A DNA stretch of 64,000 bases from Drosophila persimilis (taxonomy: Eukaryota > Arthropoda > Insecta > Diptera > Drosophilidae), in NCBI RefSeq assembly GCF_003286085.1, contig NW_020825350.1, forward strand, positions 682,001-746,000. The letters run 5' to 3'. The notes below the pieces were generated by a model that was not told where the DNA came from, ran no database searches, and worked only from the letters and a program-made list of their open reading frames with translations. Made by a program: the position numbers and the translations under genes. Shown in pieces: positions 1 through 10,920 of this stretch. Numbering within the stretch: the stretch's first letter is position 1; every line of letters begins with the position of its first letter.

Positions 1-1226
1 AATTAGAATCCACATCTGATCAGGTTTCAGATTATCAGGCAGAAACAATAGAAGAGACAATCAAAGATGACACCACTTTAAAAATAATATAATCCCTATC
101 AATTTTCAATGGTGGATTAAACCAACACGTAGGATGGAGGGAAGCTGCAGAAACTACGGTGGAACTATATAAAAGAGGAAGTAAGCAATATTATATTGCC
201 CTGACAACTTTAAGGAACAAAATAACAGGACCAGCACATGACGCATTGACCATTCACGGGACAGTTTTAAATTTCGATGCCATACTTTCACGAATTGACT
301 TTGTTTACAGTGACAAGAGACCAATATATATAATAGAACAGGAGCTATTCAGTGAATTCAGTGAATAACCATAATACTTTAAGATTCAACCAACGGCAAC
401 CAAGGACAAAGAGTTCACCATTCGACCAAAAAAAAGATTTCCAAAGGAATACTAATAGGGACAACCCTATTTCTTAGGTAATAGACAACAAAATCAGGCC
501 CCAGAACCAATGGATGTAGACGAATCAATACAAATCCAGCACCGACAGAACAGCACTCAATACAGGGGAAATAATAATAATAATAATAATAATAGATATT
601 ATCGGGAAAATACTAATGGTTATTATCGGAGAAATAATAACAATTATAACCAAGCTCAGCAATTTAGAGCAAACGTAGTTCCGAATAATCAATCTAACGC
701 AAATCCAGCGCAGAAACAAAAACCAAATGAAACGTCGGAGCAACCGACTAATAAACCAGTGCGGATAAATAACATTGAGGAGGACCATTTTTTAGATCAG
801 CCCCCGAAGTAGGTCTGCCATACTTAAAAAGAGTAGATAACAAAATAAACAAAGAATTAAAAGTTTTTATAGATACGGGAGCAACTTCCTGTTATATAAA
901 AAAGGGAATTTACGAAAATAAAAAAGAATTATCAATTTATAAGAAAGTTGCTACAGTAAATGGGTTTTCGATAATTAAATATTTCCATAATATAACTATT
1001 TTTAACACAAAACAAATGTTTTACGAAATAGATGGAATTTGTAATAACCTTTAATAACCTATTAAAGAAAATCGGAGCTGTTATTGATACAGGAAAGGGG
1101 ACTTTAAGTTATAAAGACAATGAAGAGAAACTAATATATGATGAGGTTCTTTCTTTAAAGAAATTAACCTTTATAGAAGGAAAAACCATCCTTCCATTGA
1201 AGGAATATATAATAAAAAAATATTTC
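1..1226 (+). pseudogene. Gypsy-type gag-protease remnant (copy 1)
   Basis: This is a remnant of a Ty3/gypsy-group retroelement, cut by the left edge of the window. It is nearly identical by eye to parts of the second copy at 2270-3790. Open pieces of gag lie at 159-368 and 510-812; the latter has the Asn-rich tail coded partly by an (AAT)8 run at 571-594. The protease motif DTGATSC lies near 876. Breaks: about 300 bp of gag are missing at a junction near 350-360, stops interrupt gag, and the protease region is shifted near 1040. At about 1226 the protease-RT linker stops inside an A/T run and is joined directly to LTR sequence. It is a dead copy. Confidence 0.85.
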
Positions 1227-1534
1227 TGCAGATCCTGCACTTTAGGCATTTTACAGTTCTCTCTTTGCATGACGAAATCCAATACTCGGGATGGCGAAAT
1301 CAATTGAAATGTTTATAGAAAAACTATTCACGAAAGGGATCGACGATGCAAAGATCAAAAAGTTCAAGTCAGTCTTGATCCAGAAGCGACACCGAAAAGT
1401 CGAACTAAAAACTAAGATCGCGCAAACCCTTTGTCCGGAATCCTTTGTGACCCTCAACTTAAATCTATATCTGTGAACCTAGAAGTTAAATAAAAACTTT
1501 TTAAAAACGGAATCCGCTACCGCAGTTATTTAAT
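1227..1534 (+). mobile_element. Partial gypsy-type LTR lacking most of U3
   Basis: This stretch matches the reverse complement of about 6255-6565 in the inverted LTR: the CTGCAGAT.CTGCACTTT block, the CCAATACTCGGGATG block, a shared AAAAGTCGAACTAAA block, and the end ATCCGCTACCGC.GTTATTTA. The tRNA-Lys primer site follows at once, so 1534 is the LTR 3' end. About 275 bp of the LTR 5' side (most of U3) is absent. It therefore serves as the right end of copy 1 and the left end of copy 2, a single LTR shared by two tandem defective copies. Confidence 0.8.
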
Positions 1535-1552
1535 TGGTGCCCAACGTGGGGC
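1535..1552 (+). other. Primer binding site (tRNA-Lys type)
   Basis: TGGTGCCCAACGTGGGGC directly follows the LTR. It matches the complement of the 3' end of insect tRNA-Lys (TGGCGCCCAACGTGGGGC) with one mismatch. A tRNA-Lys primer is known for gypsy itself, whereas 17.6 and 297 use tRNA-Ser, so this places the element near gypsy. Confidence 0.8.
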
Positions 1553-2123
1553 GACGTTGTATAAAAAGCACCGAATAATAAAAGTGTTGCGTCGTGCCGA
1601 AACCCGAAGGACAATTAATTAATGGAATAAATCCTTCAAATATTAAAACGCGGAGTGACTGTGAGATATTAGATAAGAAAAAGTGAGATAAAAAGGAAAC
1701 CAACCGGAGCTTAGGGTGTGCAAAAATAAATACAATATACAATACAAATACAAATACAATACAAAATACAAATAAATACAAAAGCTAATCAAGACAATTC
1801 AAAAATACAAAAAAAAAACCAAAAAAACCAAAGTTTTTAAACAAAACCAACCAAAACAAAACACAAAGAAAGTGAAACTATCAGCCAAACCATAGAAGGA
1901 AGACCCCCAGAAGACCCAGTTAAACAACGAAATTTAAGAAGGAAGACCCGTTCAAAGACCTGTCAGCCAAATCAAGAAGGAAGACCCGTTCGAAGATCTG
2001 TCAGCCAAACTAAGAACGACGACCCCTAGCGGATAGTTCGTGAGCAAAAGTTGTATTAATAAATATATAAGTTCAATTAGGTTATATTAGATTATAAAAA
2101 CAAACATATAAGAAAAATTTAAG

Positions 2124-3368
2124 GTGGATCAAATAACTTTAGATTTTGAAAAACTAAAAATGATTAACTCACAAACAAGGACCGATCTCACTGCAGATCT
2201 GGTCAAACAATTGATAGCACTTCAACTTTCACAAGTACAGGAGCAAATTGTAAATTTAAAACAACAAATAGAAACTAAATCCGATCAGGTATCAGATTAT
2301 CAGGCAGAAACAATAGACGAGACAATAAAAGATGACACCACATTAAAGGTAATAGAATCCCTACCAATTTTCAATGGTGGATTAAACCAATACGTAGGAT
2401 GGAGGGAAGCTGCAGAAACTGCAGTGAAGTTATATAAGAAAGAAAGTAAGCAATATTATATTGCCTTAACAATTTTGAGAAACAAAATAACAGGACCAGC
2501 ACATGACGCACGGACCAACCACGGGACAGTTTTAAATTTTGATGCCATACTTTCACGACTTGACTTTGTTTACAGTGACAAGAGATCAATTTACATAATA
2601 GAACAGGAGTTAAGCGTTCTCCGACAAGGGAACCTTTCAATTATAGATTTCTATAACGAGGTTAACAAGAAAATGACCTTGTTAATAAATAAGACAATAA
2701 TGACTCACGGAAAGGACAGTGAAATCACCAAAGAATCAAATAAAAAAATTAGAGACAATGCCTTACGCATTTTTGTCACTGGCCTAAACGGCGGCATTGC
2801 AGAAATCCTATTTTCATTGAATCCCCCAGATTTACCGAATGCCTTGGCAAAGGTACAGGAATTGCAATCTAATAACATTCGGGCCCAATTTGCCTACCAA
2901 TTCAGTGGCCCCAGAAATTCAGGGAATAATAATTACAATACCTTAAGATTCAACCAACGACAACCTAGGACTAATAGTTCACCATTCGACCAAAAAAGGG
3001 ATTTTCAGAGGAATAACATGTCATGGGGACAACCCTATTTCTTGGGTAGTAGACAACAAAATCAGGCCCCAGAACCAATGGATGTAGACGAATCGATACA
3101 AATCCAGAACCGACAGAACAGCAATCAATTCAGGGGAAATAATAATAATAGAAATTATCGGGAGAATACTAACGGTTATTATAGGAGAAATAATAACAAT
3201 TATTACCAAGCTCAGCATTTTAGGGCAAACGTAGTACCGAATAATCAGTCTAACGCAAATCAAGCGCAGAAACGAAAACCAAATGAAACGTCGGAACAAC
3301 CGGCTAATAAAGCAATGCGGATAAATAACATTGAGGAGGACCATTTTTTAGATCAGCCCCCGAAGTAG
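2124..3368 (+). CDS. gag: Retroelement Gag protein
   Basis: An open frame of up to 414 codons. The N-terminal third has a Gln-rich helical stretch, followed by a capsid-like region. The C-terminal 130 residues are rich in Asn, Arg and Gln, with no CCHC zinc knuckle that I can see. The first codon at 2124 is GTG in a context where ATG would be expected; the first in-frame ATG is at 2160. The frame ends at 3368, just after a CAGCCCCCGAAG tract. The protease frame is open across this point in the -1 frame, which suggests Gag-Pol was made by -1 frameshifting. Gag assembles the particle and binds the RNA. This frame is the least damaged part of the element. Confidence 0.8.
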   Translation: MDQITLDFEKLKMINSQTRTDLTADLVKQLIALQLSQVQEQIVNLKQQIETKSDQVSDYQAETIDETIKDDTTLKVIESLPIFNGGLNQYVGWREAAETAVKLYKKESKQYYIALTILRNKITGPAHDARTNHGTVLNFDAILSRLDFVYSDKRSIYIIEQELSVLRQGNLSIIDFYNEVNKKMTLLINKTIMTHGKDSEITKESNKKIRDNALRIFVTGLNGGIAEILFSLNPPDLPNALAKVQELQSNNIRAQFAYQFSGPRNSGNNNYNTLRFNQRQPRTNSSPFDQKRDFQRNNMSWGQPYFLGSRQQNQAPEPMDVDESIQIQNRQNSNQFRGNNNNRNYRENTNGYYRRNNNNYYQAQHFRANVVPNNQSNANQAQKRKPNETSEQPANKAMRINNIEEDHFLDQPPK

Positions 3369-3370
3369 GT

Positions 3371-5640
3371 CTGCCCTACTTAAAAAGAGTAGATAAAAAA
3401 ATAAACAAAGAATTAAAAGTTTTGATAGATACGGGAGCAACTTCCTGTTATATAAAAAAGGGAATTTACGAAAATAAAAAAGAATTATCAATTTATAAGA
3501 AAGTTGCTACAGTAAATGGGTTTTCGATAGTTAAATATTTCCATAATATAACTATTTTTAACACAAAACAAGTTTTTTACGAAATAGATAGAATAGAGTA
3601 TGATCTACTAATAGGATTTAACCTATTAAAGAAAATCGGAGCTGTTATTGATACAGGAAAGTGGACTATAAGTTACAAACATAATGAAGAGAAATTAATA
3701 TATGATGAGGTTCTATCTTTAAACAAATTAACCTTTATAGAAAGAAAAACCATCCTTCCATTGAAGGAATATATAATAAAAAAATATTTTGAAGAACAAA
3801 AAGAAATGAGAAGTGATTCAGTAAAGGTAGAACGAAGTTTATACAGCTTGGGATCAAAAAATCCTAAGCACGCCGACGAAGAATTATCCTTCAATAAAGA
3901 AATAAATCGTTTGGGATTCAAATATCCTGAACCCGCCGTCGTTGAATTATCCTACATCAAAAGTTTTAATAGTTTGGGATTCAAATATCCTGAACCCGCC
4001 GTCCTTGAATTATACGACATCAAAAGTTTTAATAGTTTCGGATTCAAATATCCTGAGCACGCAGTCGTTGAATTATCTGACAATGAACGATTTAACAGTT
4101 TGGGATGCAAAAATTCTGAACTCCCCGACGTAGAAATATCCGACATACAAAAATATGCAATCTCTGAATCGAAAAAAATGAAATTGTATAACACCATAAC
4201 ATAAAAAGAAGATAATTTAGAAAACCTCAGAGAGAAAATGATAGCTATGATCAAAGAAGGCCATGCCGAAATAGATTTACAGTTACCGTTCCGAAAGGAT
4301 ATGAAAGGAGAGATAAACACTGAACATGAAAGACCGGTATATGGCAAACAGTATCCATATGCTTATTCGGTTAACGATTTCGTTAATAACGAAATAAGTA
4401 AAATGTTAGATGTAGGAATAATCAGACCTAGTAAAAGCCCATATAATTCACCGGTCATAGTAGTACCAAAGAAGGGAGTAAATGAGGTTGGAACTCCTAA
4501 ACATAGATTAGTAATAGACTTTAAGAAACTTAATGAAAACACCATACCCGATAGATACCCTATGCAAGATCCTTCAGTAATTTTTGCCAATTTACGTAAG
4601 GCAAAGTATTTCTCGGCCATTGATTTAGAGTCAGGTTTCTATAAGATTTTAATGAGAGAATCAGATATAGAAAAAACATCTTTTTCCATTAATAACGGTA
4701 AATATGAATATCTGAAAATGCCTATGGGATTGACGAACGCTCCCAGAATTTTCCAAAGGGCAATGGACGACATACTTAGAGAACAAGTGGCGAAAACATG
4801 TCACCTCTATATGGACGATATCATAATATTTTCAAAAACTATAGAACAACACTATAAAGATCTTATTCATATAATACAGATTTTGCAAAACGCTAATATG
4901 AAAATTTCCCTAGAGAAGTCTAAATTCTTTCAATTAGAAACCAAGTTGCTGGGATACATTGTTTCCCATAATATCATTAAAACAGATCCATATAAGATTT
5001 ATACAATACAAAACTATACAATTCCGAAAAATATCAGAGAGCCACGCAGTTTCTTAAGATTAACAGGTTCTCACAGAAAATTCGTCCGAAATTATGCCAC
5101 AATTGCCAAACCGCTAACAAAATATCTGAGCGGAGTAAGTGGAAAAGTTTCACGAAGGGAATCCAAAAAAACTTGAATACAGCTAGATGAATCAGTAGTA
5201 GAAGCATTTAATAATTTAAAAGACTGTCTAATTGCACATATTGAATTGGTACAACCAGATTACAAAAAGAAATTCACGTTAACCAGAAATGCATCAGATA
5301 TAGCAATAGAAATCCTAGAAATAGAAATCATAGCAATAGTCTTATCACAAGATAGATATCCTATAACATTTATTTATAAGATTTTAAGTAAAACCAAGCA
5401 ATTATATGCTAAAAATAAAAAGGAATTATTAGCTATTGTATGGGCATTAAAAAATTTGCGAAATTATTAATACGAACTGAGTGGGATTGAAATGCAAACA
5501 GATCACCAACCTTCTCCTTTTGCAATGTCACAAAAAAACCCAAACGTAGAAATGAAACGTTGGTACTACTTCATTGAAAGTTTCTCACCGAAGATCATTT
5601 ATAAACCAGGCTCAATGTAGTGGCGGACGCCATATCTCGA
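3371..5640 (+). pseudogene. pol: Retroelement Pol (protease-RT-RNase H), interrupted
   Basis: The frame is -1 relative to gag. Aspartic protease: LIDTGATSC at 3422. Reverse transcriptase: about 4290-5080, with the catalytic YMDD box at about 4810 and a VIDFKKLN block at about 4510. RNase H: about 5200-5640, with a TDHQP motif near 5500. The frame is kept across three stops, at 4202 (TAA), 5174 (TGA) and 5468 (TAA), and a one-base shift lies near 5612-5616. Further stops follow, and only a few pre-integrase residues remain up to 5985. The RT catalytic box is intact but the polyprotein is broken, so I treat this as a pseudogene. Confidence 0.88.
3850..4140 (+). repeat. 63-bp tandem repeat between protease and RT
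   Basis: About 4.5 units of 63-66 bp lie in frame in pol. Each encodes about 21 residues of the form SLGFKYPEPAVVEL followed by a variable S/D-I/N-K/E-x-F-N tail. Units start near 3849, 3910, 3973, 4036 and 4099. The two central units are nearly identical and the outer ones diverged, as expected of unequal exchange or RT slippage. The segment links protease to RT and has no known catalytic role. Confidence 0.8.
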
Positions 5641-5985
5641 ATTCAGATAAATCATATAACAGATAGTGATATCAACTAAACAGAATCGTAATCAGATTTA
5701 AATACTCAGCATTCAGCACAGAGTAGTTTTGAAAACGTCAAGAGACTAGGAAGCCTTTAAACCAATTTAAACAACAGTTACTATTATCGAAAGGAAGAGT
5801 TAGTTAGTTAGTGAAAACTTATGACAATACCCGTCATATTATTGATACAGTTGACAATTTGCTAATGATCACAATCAGAATCAGAAAGAATTTATTCAGC
5901 CTAATTTAACAACAGGAATACATTGCACTCTAGATGATTTATACCTTATCCGACAAGAGAACATTTCATTAAGTTTATTCATTTC

Positions 5986-6252
5986 TTAAGTTTATGGTTT
6001 TCAATCTTCCTTTGGGGTCTGCCCTCTTAAGTTTAATTGGTAATTTTTTTTAATTTGTTGTCTTTTTTCCTAGGTTTTATTAATAGATCTTTTAGATTTA
6101 TTTAGTGTCATGAGTTTCTTTCGCACCTTAAGTTCCGGTTTTTGTTCCTGTTTTTTTTTACCTTACTTTTTCTTTTCTTATATCTCACAGTCAATCCGCG
6201 TTTGATTGCAGGATTTATTACATTAATTAATTGTCCACCACGGTGGGCGCCA
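5986..6252 (-). mobile_element. Inverted leader and primer site of a related gypsy element
   Basis: Read on the minus strand, a tRNA-Lys-type primer site (6235-6252, TGGCGCCCACCGTGGTGG) is followed by a leader sharing blocks with the plus copy: GGACAATTAATTAATG, AATAAATCCT, ACGCGGA.TGACTGTGAGATAT, and ACCGGA.CTTA.GGTG. The rest has diverged. It is the 5' end of a second, related element inserted or rearranged in opposite orientation. Confidence 0.75.
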
Positions 6253-6837
6253 AATAAATAACAGCGGTAGCGGATCGCGTTTTAAAAAATTGTATTTAAA
6301 TTGAGCTTCACAGATATAGACTTAAGTTGAAGGCCAAAAAAGTCCCGGACAAAGAGTGTGTGCGATTTGAATGTTTAGTTCGACTTTTCGGTTTCGCTTC
6401 TGGATCTAGACTGATTTAAACTTTTCTCTTTCTGCATCGTGAACCCCTTTCGGGAATATTTTTCTGTAAACACTCCGATTGAATTTCATCATCCCGAGTA
6501 TTGGATGTCGTCATCCAGAAGATTGAGAAATGTACAATACTCAAAGTGCAGAATCTGCAGAAAGTCGGGTGCGAGATTGTTTATCAGAAAGCCGGGGGTC
6601 AGATTGTTTATAAGAAGCCGGCTGTGGGCAAAGATTGTTTATCAATTAAGGAGAGTGCCAACGATTGAGATTGTGGCGGGAGCCAAATATTGAGATTGTA
6701 TATCTTAAAAATCAATTAGGCGGAATCCAAAGATTGAGTTTGTGATGGGAGCCAAAGATTGAGATTGTTTTCGCCTTAGAAAGCGAAAGATTGTTTACAA
6801 CTCGTATAAGAGCTCGATTTAATTGAGTACGTTAACT
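6253..6837 (-). mobile_element. Inverted full-length LTR (gypsy type)
   Basis: An LTR of about 583 bp on the minus strand. Its 5' end is read as AGTTAAC at 6837 and its 3' end as GTTATTTA next to the primer site. The U5-proximal half matches the plus-strand LTR fragment at 1227-1534. The U3 half (about 6565-6800) holds a diverged minisatellite of AAACAATCT and CAATCTTTGGCTCCC units, the probable promoter/enhancer block. The exact 5' border and any target-site duplication are not certain. Confidence 0.72.
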
Positions 6838-7157
6838 TGGATATGTTTTCTCAGAGCCCCTAAACAAAGCAGGTCTAAGCGCATTGAATCAGAAAGCCAA
6901 CAATTAAAATTTCTAGCTAGTTTTTAAGTCTTATTAAGAATGAGATGGAAAATAGACAGCAAAGTTTATTCTTTGTTGAAGCACTTCATAATCTGATCAG
7001 ATGTGAATTTGTTTGTTTTCTCAGGGACAGTATGGGAAAATTTGTACAGTATTTCTGAATTTTGATTCGGCCCGAAACACAAATTAAAAATCTCTAGAAA
7101 AATGTAATAACTGAATTTGTTGTCATTGCCCTGTACTATTTTTTCGTCAATCTCAAC

Positions 7158-8528
7158 ATGGATCTGACTCCTCGTGTGGACAACTGGATCAACATCGGCC
7201 ACACTCGGGTCCGAGCACTCTTGTTTCGCAGCGAAAGCGGCGCTTTCGTACGCCCCAGATCTCCTTAATCGCAACCTCGAGCAGCATCTGGGGATTGGCC
7301 TTCCAGGACGACAACACACTGATATCCTGTGGCGCTTGCGACGGCGTGATCAAGGTGTGGAATCGGCTTTAGGAAGGAGCCGCTGCTCATGCACAAGCTG
7401 CCTTGTGTCGGCCACTCGGCCGCGACTCTTTGCCAACTGTGTGGACAAAACGATTTACAGCTACAATCTGCTGTCGTACTACCCCTAGTCGCTGGCCTGC
7501 TAAAAGGGTCTGCTGAATTCCACCTTCTACATCAAGTCCCGCCTGAGTCCGGATGAAAAGTACCTTTTGAGTGGCAGCAGTGACGAGCGGCCGTACATCT
7601 AGAACCTGGAGCATGTAGAGGTGGCACTGTCGGGCCACACGGTCGAGGTGACCTGCGGGGATCGCCTGGGGATCCTCCTACGGCTGGCGCGTGGAACCCG
7701 ATCTGCAGGGTCTCAGTGAGGCCGAAAGGGCGGACAAGTGTCGCGGCCCCGCGAGCACGGCTCTGGCCACCGGCAAACAAAAGTACAACCTGAGGGATCT
7801 GAAGTTTGCGGCACGCTCGCTAAAGCACCTGATAGACCAGAACCCGCAGAAGCGCCCCAAGCCCCTGGAATCCCGTGAAAGGCGACTCTTCGAGCCGCCC
7901 AGCCCAGAGTCCACCTGCAGGCACATTTAGCTGCCGGCGATTGGCGAGGAAGAGGCATCGCCCAGCAAAAGGCAAAAGTAAAACGTCGCCGCTGATGATA
8001 TTTCCCTGGTGACCAAGCTGCTAAGCCTCAACGGTCCACTCGCGGCTGAGAGAGAATGTCAACCACATCGGCGTCGGCAACAGCTGCCTCTGGGGGAGCT
8101 GGCCAGCAGCCCCTCTCCTCTATGATCTACTCGCCCACCTCGAACCTGCCCAACTACGTGCTGTACGGGCAGGCACTGCATCTGGCCATCCTGTCGCCTA
8201 AGCGCAAGCAAAAGCTGATGAATGCTTCTCTAGTGCCTGCGCCTGTTTCAGTGTAGTCCCCGCTTAAAGGCCACTCCCCGGCGCCGCATCTCGCACACTG
8301 ATGCTGCAGGTGGTGCGGGCGGATCAAGCAAAACCATACCTCAGCACACCCACTCCCAGCCGCCGGAACAGTCAGATGACGCTGCTCCGTTTCTTCAGCG
8401 TTCAGTTCAGCAGCAGCGTTGCACCAGACGAGACGGCGACAGTGTCGGGGCCAAGCGATGTATCGCCGCCTCCGGTGGCCACGCCGCTGACACCGCGAAC
8501 GCCTACGAAAGCGGTGGACAGCAATTAA
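7158..8528 (+). pseudogene. l(2)dtl: Decayed copy of l(2)dtl/Cdt2 (CRL4 substrate receptor)
   Basis: Several shifted frames together match the DTL/Cdt2 family, the WD40 receptor of CUL4-DDB1 that destroys PCNA-bound substrates. Matches are: a WD unit with FQDDNTLIS and DGVIKVW (about 7290-7370), LFANCVDKTIYSYN (7430-7470), STFYIKS-LSPDEKYLLSGSSDE (about 7520-7595), and ALSGHTVEVT. A Trp codon expected near 7600 is TAG. Downstream frames 7691-7930, 8056-8256 and 8301-8528 look like the basic C-terminal region, and QMTLLRFF (about 8375-8398) fits the PIP-box QxxLxxFF. The N-terminal WD repeats are missing. Stops and shifts make it non-functional. I see no introns in the matched part but cannot tell a retrocopy from a DNA duplicate, and there is no poly(A) tail. 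Confidence 0.78.
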
Positions 8529-10830
8529 GATGTCGCCTGACAAATGGGGATCATCGTATCCTCTTCCCGTGTTATTGTACCGTTAGTTTTAAGCGGACAT
8601 TGTAGTAAGTTAGTTTATGTAGATCCTAGCTTAAACCTTTTTTTCGTTTGGCGCATTGTACAGCGCCAATACAAAAGACTGTATCTTGGACTTTCTCCGT
8701 AGAGCTAGGTTGAACATAGGCCAACTAAACTGCAACGGCGCATATTAGTATATCGCTGGAAAAAACTCTTGGAAACGGCGTATTAATGTGTGGGCATCGA
8801 AAGAAAAGAAACTTACAGAATACCTGAGCCGTTGAAGATATTTTGGCTGATTAAATAATATTGGATTTCTTCAAGGAAAGTTAGAAAACTAAATCCAATC
8901 CAAGATTAAATCGAAATCGCTTCGAATGGGGTCTTTAACACCGAAACTCAATCGCCCATAAGGCAATTGATCATCCACAAATGCAATTGATTGACATCGA
9001 TCTAGATTAACAGAATTACAAATCAATTTTAGAAATCCAAATTAACAGATTAATAGAACAATAAATAACATAATCAGCGTTCTCGCAATTTTATTTATTT
9101 TTATATTTTACTTACTTTAGTTCGAATTAGGCGCATAGCTTTTCTTGCTTACTTGTCACATTGTCCCATACGATTATGGCCAGATCATCAGTCGTCGCCG
9201 TTGTGTACACCGGCTCGGCCTTTGCAAATTGTTCTTATTAGTCGAGGCGGTGGCTGCGGGTCCGAAGTATCAGAAGAATCGTTGCTGGCGTACCATTGGG
9301 GGCAGTGGTCCCATCGATCATCATAGATCGAGGTTGACACTTTATTCACAAATACTCACATATTCTATTATCTTCTACGAGCAGCAGCAAGAGCAAACGC
9401 TGGCTGAGAAATTCCATTTAAAGTGGAATGGACCTGCAGAGTTCTGAGTAATAACCATCTTTCTTTGTACAAGGTAAATGAACACTTCCACTACAAACCA
9501 CTTGCAGGCGCTGAACATTTTCTTAATTGAATTCGAAGGATTTGCCGATCGTAGCACCAGGACGAAGTTGCGTTCCACACATTGCTGCACCTGCTAAATA
9601 TGTAAAGCAGAATTAAAAACCAAGGCACAATCTACTGACTGAAATGAAGCGGGCTACTGTGTTACTTAAAAAATCCCAAAAAGTTTTGGTGGCCGATGTA
9701 ACGCCTACATACGATGTGGGCGTAAGATATTTTAAATGTTCCCACGCTGCAGTCCTGCTGTCTCTTATCCTTCTACAGTGTGGTCGACTATCTACATTTA
9801 GACAAATTCTTAGGGAAGCCGACATTAACATGTCGGTGTGGGAGCTGGAAGCTTCCAAGCTGTCTTGTGCTGAACTGCGCCTTGGCCGTTCTTGGTTCGG
9901 ACTGCTCTCTTACCTGTGGCTGCTGGGTTACAGTTTCGTAAGTGTACGGTAGTAAGCGCTATTGGCATAGTCGGCAGGGGTCCACATCTTCATGGACTTA
10001 GCTTAGGGTGATTTAACGAGCGTTAGATGGTTGTTAGCTTTTGTCGGAGCCCATTTACATGGGCTTGCTGATATGTTGCTTTGTTGACTGGTTCTGAGTT
10101 GGAATAGCCGTCGTCTTGGCCCATTTGTAGAAGAAATACGATGGGACCGGTGCTACATGTTCCAGAGACTTTTGCTAATCACAAATTTGTTTGGCTACGT
10201 ACCTGCCTACAATCAAGGCCATTGAATTGAACCGCTGATGGGTGTCGCTCGTTGTGCCCTATGGATTGATTAGAAAATGCCACCTTCGGATTGACAAGTT
10301 CACAATTGATGACCATTTAACCTGAAATTAGTTTGGGCTTAATTTTCACTAAAAGCAGAGATCAGCTGTTACATACATGGTTGCATTACTCAAGATTCGA
10401 TAACTCATATCGAATTCAAATTTAGAATACACGTTTTCTTACTGCATAGAATGCCTGTAACTATGTATAGGTATATTTTATTGACAATGATAGTATTCCA
10501 TACTAGAGCATACATATTTAGCCCTCACTAACACTGCATGCTTTTTTCATAAGATTTTATTACTCACGCTATAACCATACAGTAAATAGATATGTCAGTA
10601 TCACTGAGAGTGTCGCATGCGAATTTTCTGCGTACGCTCCCAGCTTAGTTTTTTATTTCCAACATCCAAGGTGCCCGTAATTTTTTTTGTGGCGGTCAAT
10701 TCGTCATTAAGCTAAAAACTCAAAATAAAAACAAAACACATTCTGAAAAAACAAAGCACTACATTTTGTAGACTTCATATCTATGATAAAAGGCGGAAAA
10801 CAAGCTAAATTTTGTTGACTAGTGTAATCA
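8529..10830. other. No supported gene
   Basis: 8529-8700 may be the 3' UTR of the l(2)dtl copy. An open frame of 102 codons lies at 9644-9952 (+), with a hydrophobic, Leu-rich centre. I do not recognise it, and it has no supported splice sites or promoter, so I do not call it a gene. The rest is A/T-rich and without clear structure. Confidence 0.5.
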
Positions 10831-10837
10831 AGCACGA

Positions 10838-10920
10838 ACTACATCGATAAGTGGAAAAACATCGATAGTAACCGACGATGATTGCTATAATCGATACTAT
10901 TGCTGGTACTATCGCTGGCT
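10838..10920. promoter_or_regulatory. Cluster of DRE-like ATCGAT motifs
   Basis: Three ATCGATA/ATCGATAC motifs occur within about 60 bp (near 10842, 10861 and 10891), with a partial TATCG near 10908. DREF binds TATCGATA, and such sites are common at Drosophila housekeeping promoters. They lie about 600 bp upstream of the Cep162-like ATG, and a weak TATAAAT lies at about 11106. I infer a broad promoter for that gene. Confidence 0.45.

Larger units (their letters stand above)
1535..5985 (+). mobile_element. Gypsy-group retroelement, internal region (copy 2), truncated
   Basis: The order is primer site, A-rich leader of about 570 bp (1553-2123), gag, protease, RT and RNase H, as expected for a Ty3/gypsy element. 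The leader has an AATAC-rich stretch at about 1724-1785 and repeated GGAAGACCC motifs at about 1900-2020. Similarity fades near 5985, just past the RNase H/pre-integrase boundary, where an inverted piece of a related element begins. No integrase catalytic core, env or proper 3' LTR is visible. The element cannot be autonomous. Confidence 0.88.

Noticed and set aside
9145-9447. Frame ending EKFHLKWN, resembling the start of BTB zinc-finger proteins
   Set aside because: The BTB core expected after FHLKWN is absent in all frames; a short chance match.
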